A DNA stretch of 64,000 bases, from the NCBI GenBank assembly GCA_031272275.1, contig JAISUC010000003.1:1-64000 (forward strand), given 5' to 3'. Made by a program: the position numbers and the translations under genes. This document shows, piece by piece, positions 28,965 to 40,900 of the stretch. The stretch's first letter is position 1; every line of letters starts with the position of its first letter. This DNA is from Actinomycetes bacterium. GTDB taxonomy: Bacteria; Actinomycetota; Coriobacteriia; WRKU01; WQUG01. Below the pieces are notes generated by a model. The model was not told where the DNA came from, did not search any database, and saw only the letters and a list, made by a program, of their open reading frames with translations.

Positions 28965-31900
28965 CTGCGCATACACGGCTACAACTTTGCCGGCTCGGCC
29001 CTGGCCAACTGGTCGGGCACTATCGTGCCATCCGGGGGAGGAACGTCCCGAAACTTCACCTTGTCATCGGGCGACTACAAGGTGAACCTGCCCCCGGGTA
29101 CCTATGACGTGACCCTGAATGCGCCGTCAAACGGGCGCGTACTGACGGCACAAACCGTCACGGTGACCATCGCCGCGCGCCAGGCGGCGACCGCCACCCT
29201 GCCCGCCGGCCTGTTCCATATTGATTCGGGCACACAGGAACGTTCCCTAGATTACACGGGCACGACCCAGGTTGCCGCATTCATCGGCGCCTTTCCTCCG
29301 AATATCACCGCAACCAAAAAGCGCAGCGACAGCAGCGCGAACCTTTCAGGTGCCGTCTTTGCCCTGTACAAGCAAAACGCAGCCGGCACCGATTGGGAGC
29401 TGGTGATGAACGGTGCCACCCGCGTCACGGCGACCTCGGCAAGCAACGGAACGTTCAGCTTCGCATCGGTTCAGCCGGGAATCTATGCCCTGGTCGAGGT
29501 GGGCGAGGTCTCGGGCCTGATGCGCCCCGAATACGCCGATACCTTCCACAACACCGCAGGCAACTCGACTGTCGCCGACCTGAAAACCACGGTGCCGGTG
29601 TCCGCCGCGACGGCTTTCAGCACCCTGCCGACCGTGACGGTTGCCTATAGCAACTATCACGCGACGACGCCGCAAAATCTCAATGTGGGCAACATTCTGA
29701 ATGTACCCTTGGTACCCGTTCAGATTCGCAAGGTGGATGCGGCAGCGACTACGCTGACTACGCTCGCAAACATCGGCGGGGCAAGCTATAACATCATCAA
29801 TACCGCGAACAGTGCGGTGGTGGCAACGGTAACCACGGTCGGCGGTCAGCCCTTTACGGTCGCCGCGGACAAACTGGGACCGGGCACCTATCGCATACAG
29901 GAAACCGCACTGAGCGGGGACTCTGCAGGATACGAGCTTTCGACTGACACCGTTACCTTTACCATCCTGACCGACGGGACGCTGGATGCCTCGACCATCA
30001 CGTGGACCGACACCCGGGGGGCCACCAACTCGGTGGGCGATGATCACGTTGCGGTGACCTATGCCACCGCAAGCGGGGTCAGCGTGACCTTCCCGAACGT
30101 GAAAAAGCCGGCGGTCACCGTGACCAAGACCGGCCAGACCTCTGAAATGACCATCGACAACGGCAGCCTGAAACGTGCCACCGAGCCCTTGCCGGGGGCG
30201 AACTTCAAGCTGTACCGCATCGACTCGTTCAACGTCAAGCACTACTTTGTTATCGACAGCAACGGTCGCATCACCGGCGAGACCACCAATATCAGCAACG
30301 CCACGACACTCACGACCGATGCCTCCGGGCGCTTTAACTTGGTTGATTTGGACAGCAGCGCCGAATACTGGCTGACCGAGCTGGACGCGCCGGTGGTCAT
30401 CGGCGACGAAACCGGCGAGCGCCACTATGACCCGGTCGACGACTTCAAGATATCATTCACGCTGTCTCACAAAGACTCTCTGCACGCATCCGACCCGGGT
30501 TACCGCGACCGCTATATGACAAACGTCAGCGGTGGGGACGCCTGGTCGACCCTAACCGGGTTAACCATCACCAACAAACTGGATCCGCGCTATATCCACA
30601 TCAAGAAATGGGCGGTCGAGACCACCTCGACTGCGGCGGATCCCAGCGGATACGCCCTGACCGCAAATCGCGCGGAAAGCGCCGGTGCCCTGTTTGCGGT
30701 CTATCAGTACGACGCGACCGCTCCGAACAAGCGCGGTCAGCTGGTCGACACCATCTATATCGGCTCGGGCTCGCTGGAATACGCCAACCACGGAAACAGC
30801 AGCCAGCTGCCCGAGGGCAAATACGTGCTGGTCGAACTGAATCCGCCGGCGGGGTATTCGACCCAGGCGGCGTTTCTGCTGAATACCGGTCAGCCGGTTC
30901 GCGAAGACGGCGGGACGTCCTCCCCCTATTTCGAATTGAACGGACCGGGCGTGGCCGTGCCTCCGGGCAGCAATACGCACCCCGGCGGGGGCGATTCAGG
31001 TTGGGAGAGCGGTCTGGACGGACTGAGTTATGTGGTCGATTTGACGGGCAGTAACACCGACGCCTACCTGGATATCGGAAACTTGGGGCAAAACGACGCC
31101 GGTGCCGGACGACAGGTGCGCATTCATGCGACCAAGGTCGGCTATAGCATCGACGAAAATATGGACCTGCACTATAACGGACCGATTGACGACGTGTGGT
31201 TCGATGTGTATCCGGCTTACATTAAGAACGGGGTGTACCTGCGGATTCCGGGTGCCGCATCGGTCGCCCAGGTCAAGACGGGCACCCTGTGGGCCAGTGA
31301 CGGTATGGGGGGCAGCGACGTCGTTCACGGCGATTTCGTGACGCTGCCGCTGAGTCTGGACGCGATATTCAGCTCGCCGGATGTGGTGTCGCGCATCGCG
31401 TCGATGACGGCGTCCGATCAGTTGCTGGTGACGCGTAACGACCTGATTTTGATCGAGCGCGGACCGCTGCCGCCCAGCTACGAGCCCATCAATGCCGCCA
31501 ACCCACCCGGGTTCGGCGTCAGTTGGGAGTCGTCTGCCGGGGCATTGATCAGCCCGTCGCTGAACGAACAGTGGTCGGCACCGGCGACCTATAACCCGGA
31601 TCTTGCGGAACATGCGGGCTATACGCCGATGACCAACGTGCGCGGACACGGTTGGTTACAGATTGAAAAGCGCAGCTATCTGTCGCCGAACAATCTGTTG
31701 TCGGGTGGGACCTTCACGCTGTTGAAACGTGCGCCGGGGGCGACTGACACGACCGGTGCCACCGCCATGGGGACGGTGACCATCGGAACCGACGGCCTGA
31801 TACCGACCAATGCGGACAGCGAGATCGCGCACGCGCTGCAGCTGTCGCCGGGATATTACTATCTGATCGAGACCGATGCGCCTGCGGGATATAACACCTG

Positions 31901-34900
31901 CGGGGAGTATTCTGTCAACAACAGCGCGCGCACGAGCTTTGCGTCGGCGGCCGTTATCGGAGCGTTTGCCGTCCGCGACATGCAGATAACGACGGTGCGC
32001 GTCTATGACCGTCCCTATACCGAGGCGTTTTTCCGGAACTTCTGGGATTACCAGACCAGCGACCAGACCTCGATGACCGGGGACTGGACGATTACCGCGC
32101 ATCCCTCCACCTATACCGGGGCAACCGTGCTGACACCGACCGCCGATAACAGCCTGCATTTGACCGGGCTGGCAGACGGCAGCTATACCGTGCGGCTGAC
32201 CGGTATCAGCACGGCGGCGTCTGCCGGATACACCGCAAACACGGTGGCCGGTTCGCTGGGATTCAGTTTCACCGTGTCGGCGGGTGCGGTGGTGCCGGGC
32301 TCGACCATGACGGTGGGTGGTATCCCGATGCCGGTTATCAACACCGGTATCGTGGATGAATCGAACGCGCCTGCCGGGGTGTGGGCGTACACGGATAGCT
32401 CGTCGATCTATACCTTCTGCATTTCGAACCCCGCCAAAGGCGCGCTGGTGATTCGCAAAGGCTACGTGGACTCGACCGGGACCGCGCATGATGACACCGC
32501 AGCCGACCTGACCGATGCGACCTTTATGGTCGAGCAGTACAACAGCGGGTCGGGGACGTGGTCGGTCGCATCCGAATCCCCCCTGACGTGGCATCGGGCA
32601 AGTGACGAGACCAACGGGCTGCGCACTCTGTTGCCGCCGGGCACCTATCGGCTGACCGAGACTGCGGCAAACGACGCCACGAAGTATTCGGTGGCATCAA
32701 CTCCGGTGTATGTGGTGATTTCGAACACCGGTGTGGTATACCTGCGCAATGCGTCCTCGTCGATCGGCACCACATCGACGCCGCTGACCGCCGCGAACAC
32801 GGGCAGCATGAACCGTTTCTATAACAGCAGTTCCTATGGGCAGCTGATCATGAAAAAGCTGGCGCAGCCGACCGATGTATCCAGCCTGCCGGGCGCGACG
32901 TTCAAGCTGTTTACCTCGGTTGCTGGCACCGTGGGTCCCGAATATACGGGGGCGAGCTTTGCCTGGATCGATTCGATGACGGGATATCGCATCACGGCAC
33001 CCGCAGGCGATTACTTTGCGTTCGAGGCGACCTCGCCTGCAGGCTATGCCACGCGCAGCGATTATCTGCCGGTGCACATCACGGCGGCGGCGACTCCGTA
33101 CTATGCGGGTTACAACAGCCCGCTGAACGTGAACACCGCCGCGTTTTTGAACGCGCCGCTGCTGACGTTGACGGTGGGCAAGACCACCGAGTACCCGCAC
33201 CTGGTCGATGAAAACGGCATCGAGCTGCGGCCCGCACGCACCGAGCACGTCCAGGGCGTCGAAATGCAGCTGTATCGTCGGACGGACACCACCGGTATTG
33301 TGGCGGCGGACTGGAGTCTGGTCGCGACCGCGTCCACATCCGGCGTGGTGGGGCCGAACTTTGGCACCTGCAATTTCAGCGGACTGAACGTGGGTGAATA
33401 CCGCGTGGTCGAGGTCCTGCCGACCGACACCTTTATGGCGACCAACGCCGATTATGCGACGCTGGCGGCAGCCGACAGTTTTTATATCCGCTATAACGCC
33501 GCGACCAACACGCTGTATACGGCAGGCCCCATGGCAGAACTGGATACGTCCACCAATACGCTGACCATCGACAACGATTTCACCGGATTCATCATTGCGG
33601 CACACCTGTTGGATTACGACAACCATAACATCCCGATTGCGGGTGCGACCTTCCGCGTGTGGGAAAACTATGACGCACCCAGTGATACGTTCAGTGGTCC
33701 GATGTTCGGCGGTCAGGTCTTTTCGACCGATTCGACCGGTATCGCGGAATTCCCGGCGCTGATGATACCGCCGACGGGCACCGGTATCACGTACTATATC
33801 GAACAGGTTTCGACCATCGGCGATTACGTCATCAGTGATTTTTACGATCCGCACATCAAGGCCGTGACGGTCGCCATCCCGGTGAACCCGAACGCAAAGA
33901 ACACCGAGGTGTTCTATAACAAGCGGTTCACCGAGGACCTGGAACTGAAAATCTCAAAGGATCTGGCCAGCGGGGCGACGACACCGGTGGTGCCTTTGGC
34001 AGATGCTGCCGGCGCATTCGACACGACCTATGAAATCTCGGTCGATTCCACGGCCCTGGCCAGCGCATTTCCGCTGAACAATGTCACCATCAAGGACAGC
34101 GGTCTGCGTTTCCTGGGACAAGACCCCACCAACAGCCTGGCGACGACTGCGGTGCCGGCGCCGACCCCGTCCTATAGTTTTGAAGAGGTGCGCATATTCC
34201 CGACCACGGCCTATGCGACGGCAACATCCACGTCGGGCACCCCCATCTATGCCAACGTGAACGGGTTGGGGTGGAAACTGCTGGATGATCCGGCGGGTGT
34301 CACGTGGTCGCTGCCTGCGGGTAACGACACGACGCTTGAAATCGTCTACAGTCAGACCCTGCCCTCCAGCGTGGCGGCACTGTACACGGTGGGGCCACAG
34401 CTGCAGGTGGGAAAGATCGAGGTCAGCACCCATATCGACCGCTTTATGCCGAACTCTTCCCAGCCCGAGGTCTTACAGGCGGATAACAAAGTGACGCTCT
34501 CTGCCATCGCACCCGAGACCTTGGCTGATGCGAGCGACGACTATATCCTGTACTGGCCGATTGAAACCGAACGACCGCAGATGCAGGTGACCAAGACCCG
34601 CGTGGATTCCGGGGCGAAGAAACCGGGCGACGAGGCGACCTTCCACCTGACGCTGAAAAACGTCTCGACGAACCCCGCCATGATCATCGAACAGCCGATA
34701 CTGATCGACTATATGCCGCGGGAATGGATGAGCCTGGCACGCGATGAGGTGACCGGCGACCCCAAACAGTCGGTGGTGGCGACCGCGACCGCGCCGGGCG
34801 TGGCGGCTGACGTGAACTTCCAGATTGTGGACACGCTGTCCGAAAGCGTCATGATGTGGACCTTCCCGAACAGCCAACTGGCACCGGGTGAATCGGTGAC

Positions 34901-37900
34901 GGTTGAAGTCACGGGCAAACTGGCCGCCATCGTGGGTGCCGCCATGGTCGACAACGAGGCTTACGGCACCAGCGGCGAGGCGCTGCGCGCGACCGCGCAA
35001 TTCCCGACCGGGGCACAGTTCACCTGGACTACGGCGCTGTCGCCGTCGAACCGCATCTATGACGACGGCGGTGCAAACGCCGAACGCGCCGCCCGTTGGG
35101 ACAAACTGAACGCCTTCCCCGAGCTGCAGGGCAAGGGGCTGTTCATCCGTGCCGACACGAACGTGAACATCGCGAGGTCCGGCTCGGTGAATATCCTGCG
35201 TTCGATCATGACCAACCGCGAGAACTTCTGGTATTCGGGGGCAAACCCGGTCACGGTCTATCCGGGCGACACCATCAGCTATCGTTTGCAGCTGAACAAC
35301 GACTTCGCCTCGACCACGAACGCGACCCTGCGCAATATCAGCATCACCGATGTCTTGCCCTATTCGGGTGACTGGAGGTCGACCGGCTGGACGGCCGCGC
35401 TGCGCAGTCTGCTGCAGGTCGACCCGGCATCCATCACGGTCGAGAGCGCACAGTTGGGCCCGCTGACCGGCGTGGATGTCGAGATACACTCGTCCAATAC
35501 GCGCGACCTGTTCACCGATTGGGACGGGACACCGGCGGTTGCAAACGCAGGACAAACGGTGGGCCTTACGACGGATACGACCTCGTTCAGGGTCGATTTC
35601 CCGGGCTTGGTCATCAACGCCGAAGACACCATCACGATTATTTTCGAATGGAACATCCCGCAGACCATCGCCGGTTCGGTGATTGCGGCAAACGTGTATC
35701 AGCTGGGTAATGTGAACTTCCAAGCGACCTATGACCTGTATCGCAACGCCACCCCGCTGGGGACCGATATCAAGGCGCCGTCGAATATCGTGCGGGCGCG
35801 GTTCGATGTCGAAACCATCGATATCGCAGGAAACGTGTGGGAGGACGCCGCCGTCGCCTATGACGGTGTGCATGATATCGGTGAGGCGGCGATTCCGGGT
35901 GCGACGGTGCAGTTGTGGCAACGGCGCGGCTCGACTGCAACGCTGCTGGATACGACGGTGACCGATGCGAACGGCGATTACCTGTTTGCCGGTGTGCGCA
36001 GCTGTTACGGCGAATCGGACCTGAGCTATCAGGTGGTGTTCGTGAATCCGGACACCGATCTGTATCGCTATAGCCCGGCGCATGCCTCGGCGACGACCAC
36101 GTCGACCGACAGCGATGCCGAAACTGTTTCCGCAGGCAGCGTCGACGGGCGGACCGCCTGGTTGGTGCTGTACGACAGCATCGACAACTTGGACTGCGGT
36201 TTGTGGAAAGGGTCATACGTTGCCGGGCGCGCCTGGTTCGATGAAAATGCGAACGGGGCATACGAGGTCGGCGAAACCCTGCTGGCAAACGTCGGTGCAC
36301 GCTTGGTTGACAACCTGACCGGGGCGACCGTGGCGACTACGATGACGGCCGCTGACGGCAGCTATCGTTTTAATGCCTTGCGGGCAGGCGACTATTCGGT
36401 TGTCCTGGATAAAAGCGCGCTGTTTGCACCAAACTGGACCTATCGCTGGACCACGCCGAACGTGGCGGCAGCCGGCGAGCAATACGACAGCGATGCCGTG
36501 CCGATTGACGCCGCCGGCACCAGCGCGACCGCAACCGCCACGGTCGGTGCTGTCGCCTATAACCAAACCGTCGACACCCTGTCCGACGGTGGCGTGATAG
36601 CCTATGCGAACAGCCTGGGCGGACGCGTCTGGCATGATACGGACCGCGACGGCGTGCGGCAATCGACCGAGGCCGCGTTCCCGAACGTGCAGGTCAAGCT
36701 GTTCAAACGGGTCGACGGCGTCGAGACCTTGGTCGAAACCACGCTGACCGCAGCCGACGGCACGTATCGTTTCGAATGGGTGGATTACAGCCCGGGTATC
36801 GCCTATCAGATTCTGTTCGTCAATCCGCAAAACGACCACTGGTGGTTCACCACGCCGTTTGCGGGCACGGACCGCACGGTCGACAGTGACGCCGTGCGCA
36901 TCAGCGACCTGCACTATCTGGCGACCACGACCTGGTTTGCCCCCGACGGCAACCAGGATGCGATTGATGCCGGCTTGTTCAGCCGCGATACGGTTGCAGG
37001 CTGGGTGTTCCTAGATGCCAACCACAACGGTCTGTTCGACGACGGTGAATACGGCGTGGGCAACGTAACCGTGCAGCTGAGCGACGCACAGGGCAGCCAA
37101 ACCACGACCAGTATCGCCGCGCCCGGACCGGAAGGACATTTCCTGTTCACCGATTTGAACGAGGAAAGCACGCCCACCATCACGGTGCTGAACCCGGATA
37201 CGTCGCGCTATCGCTTCACGACGCCGACCACGGGCGGCTCGATCGTGGTAGCGGATGCCGGCCACACACTGGCGACCTATGACATCGGTCCGGTCGATTA
37301 CTTCTATGGACCCGTGCGTGTCGGCCTGATTGAACGCGTGACCTTGACCTTTGACGCCCAGGACGGGACGATCACCGGCACGACGCTGGATGAAACGGCG
37401 ACGGCCGCCTGGCCGGGGGACACCTTTGGCGCATTCCCGTCGGCCGAAAAGCCCAACCACAGTTTCCTGGGCTGGTTCACCAAGCCCATCGGCGGTACCC
37501 AGGTTATGGGACCGCTGGTGGCAGACACCGATATGACGCTTTACGCGCATTATGTCGAGAACGTCCCGCCGGTTGTCTTTATCCAGCCCGCGTCCGGCAA
37601 CTATAGCACCGATCCGTTGCCGGTGACTCTGACGGCCACGGACGTCTATACGGGCGTGTCGGCGATTTACTACCTGCTGGACAGCGACCCGACCACCTAT
37701 ACCTATACCGGTGGCTTCAACGTCGGTGAAGGCACGCATACCGTAACGGCCTGGGCGGTCGACGGGGTCGGAAACGTCGGCCCGGTTGCCACCACGACCT
37801 GGGTGGTTGATGCAACCGCACCGCTCACCACGCTGACCACGCCGACCCACAGTCCCCTGAATGCGGCGGACGTGGCGGGCGGTGACAGCTTTGTCACGCT

Positions 37901-40900
37901 GACCGCGACCGATTTCGCGGGGCTGGGTGTGTACGCGACCTATTACCGGGTGGACGGCAGCGCGGACGTGACCTATACGGCGCCGTTTGACCTGGCGGCA
38001 TACGGTCAGGGCACGCACGTGGTGACCTATTGGTCGGTTGACGTGCTGGGCAATATCGAGACCCCGGCAACCACGCGCGTCTTTGTGATTGACACGGTGG
38101 CACCGGTCACGACCCCGAACCCGCTGCCGGCAACGGCAGGTGCCGACCTCAGCTCAATAGTACTGTGGCCGGTTGACCCGAATCCGGGTACCGGTGTGGC
38201 GGTGACGTATTATCGCCTGAATGACAGCACGCCCGAAACCTATACCGGGCGGATTGATTTTACGACCCAGGGCACGCAAAAAGTCGAGTTCTGGTCGGTG
38301 GACGTGGCCGGCAACGTCGAGGTTCACCAGATTGTTTACTACAATGTGGACACGGCATCGGCGCATACGGTCATCAGCCCCTTCGGCGGTATCAGTGCCG
38401 AGACCACCTTTACGCTGACCTGCGACGAAACCTCGGCGACGGTTTACTATCAGATAAACGGGGATGCCGAAACCGTCTATACCGGTCCGGTCGGCCTGTC
38501 CGTCAGCGGCGTCTACACCGTGGCGTATTGGTCCGTGGACGCGTTGGGCAATCGCGAGCCCGTGCAGGTGGCGACCTTCCTGGTCGACACGGATGCACCG
38601 CAGGCGTTCATAGCACCGAATCCCGCAACCTATCTGGGCGAGTCGATAACGCTTTCGGCTGTCGATGTGGGTGTCGGCGTCGCCGAAATCCATTACAGCG
38701 TCACCGGCGACACTGTGGTGGCAGACACCGTCTATACCGGTGCCATCGTGCTGAACCCGGGTACCTCGACTGTCACCTATTGGGCGGTTGACGGTGTGGG
38801 TAACGTCAGCGATGTGCAGTTCGCCACCTATACCCTGGACGGGGATGCTCCGGTTTCTTGGCTGAATACGCCGACGCATTCGCCGCTCAATGCGGTCGAC
38901 GTGGTCGCCGGCGACAGCATGGTGACGTTGGACGCCACCGACACGGCGGGCACCGGTGTCGCACACCTGTGGTACCGGGTTGATGGGGCGGCGCGCCTGG
39001 ATTATCTGGTGACCGGTCCCTTTGATCTGGCGGCTTACGGCGAAGGACAGCACACCATCACCTATTGGGCGGTTGACGCGTCCGGCAATATCGAGACACC
39101 GGCGAACCAAAACGTCTTTGTGATCGACACGGTGGCCCCGGTGACCGTGCCGAACCCGCTGCCCTCGCTGGTCCCGACGACGGTGACCCAGGTCGTGTTG
39201 TACGCCACCGACCCGAATCCGGGAACCGGTGTGGCAGCAACGTACTACAAACTGAACAGCGATCCTACCACCTATACCTATACGGGACGGATCACGCTGC
39301 CCGGGCAGGGCACCCAGACGGTCGAGTTCTGGTCGGTGGACGTGGCAGGTAACGTCGAGGTTCACCAGGTGGTGACCTACAACGTCGATACCACCGGCGC
39401 ACATACGGTGATCAGCCCGTTCGGCGGCACCAGTGCCGAGACCACCTTTACCCTGACCTGCTCGGATGCATCCGCTGACGTGTACTATCAGATCAACGGC
39501 GGTCCGCAGACCCTGTATACGGGTCCGGTTGCGCTGAACAGCACGGGCACCTATACGGTGACCTATTGGTCGGTTGACGATTTGGGTAACACCGAACAGG
39601 TCCAGGTGTCGACCTTTGTGGTGGATACCGATCTGCCGGTTGCCCATCTGACGCCGGCAGCCGGTCTGTACGGTGCGGACGGCTGCACATTCGGCGTGTC
39701 GGGAACCGACGTCGGTGTGGGTGTGGCGGCGTTGTACTATACCCTGGACGGTGGAGCGGATACGCTCTATACCGATCCTGTGGTTTTGACTGCCGGCACG
39801 CACACGGTGACGGCCTGGGCTGTTGACGGCGTGGGGAACGTGTCTGCCGTGGTGACCTACACCTATACGGTCGACGACAACGCACCGGTGACGACCATCA
39901 CGCCGGCGTCGTCGACGGTCTGGCGCAACGACATCAACGCGTTCAGTCTGACGGCGACCGACAACTTGAACCTGCCGGTCGTGACGTACTATAGCTTGGA
40001 CGGCGCACCCTATGCGACCTATACGACGGGTGCCACCGTCGCGTTGGCGGATGGAGCGCATTTCGTGAACTATTACAGTGTGGACGCGGCCGGCAACATC
40101 GAGGTCGTGCGCACCGCGGTCTATCTGGTCGACCACGTCGCCCCGGTCAGCACCATCACACCGGACGGCGGGGTCAATCCGGGCGCGATTTCGATTACGG
40201 CAACCGATACGCTGTCGGGTGTCGACCACATCGATTACCGTGTGCTGGATGACACGGGCGGGGTCGTGGTGGGCTGGACGGTCTATACCGGACCGATTAC
40301 GCTGCCGGGTGACGGGACTTACCAAATCGAGTACCGTGCGACCGACCGTGCCGGCAATGTCGAGGCCACGCGTACCAGCCGGTACTATACGGTCGACGGG
40401 TCGGCACCGGAAACCGTGCTGACCACGCCGACGCATTCGCCGCTGAATCTGGCGGATTATCTGGCGGGCGACTGTGTGGTGACACTGGTGGCGACCGATT
40501 ATGCGGGTGTCGGGATTGACGCGACCTATTACGTGATCGACGGGGGCGTACGGCAGACCTATACCGGTCCCTTTGATCTGAAAGACGCGGCGGGTGACGG
40601 CACGCACAGTGTGCTGTACTGGTCGGTGGATGCGGCAGGCAACGTCGAGACGCCGGCAAAGACCTCCGTGTTCGTGATAGACACGGTGGCTCCGGTGACG
40701 ACGGTGTATCCCACGCCGTCGCTTACGGCGACCACGGTGACCCAGATTGTGTTGCAGGCGACCGACCCGAATCCGGGTACCGGCGTGGCTGCGACCTATT
40801 ACCGCCTGAACGACAGCTCTGTGGCGACCTATACCGGGCGGATCGACTTTACGACCCAGGGCACGCAAAAGGTCGAGTTCTGGTCGGTTGACGTTGCCGG

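Noticed and set aside
29025-29027. GTG 29025 as the true start of a separate second adhesin gene
   Set aside because: No Shine-Dalgarno, no signal peptide, and the upstream frame 28965-29024 encodes continuing domain sequence (LRIHGYNFAGSALANW).
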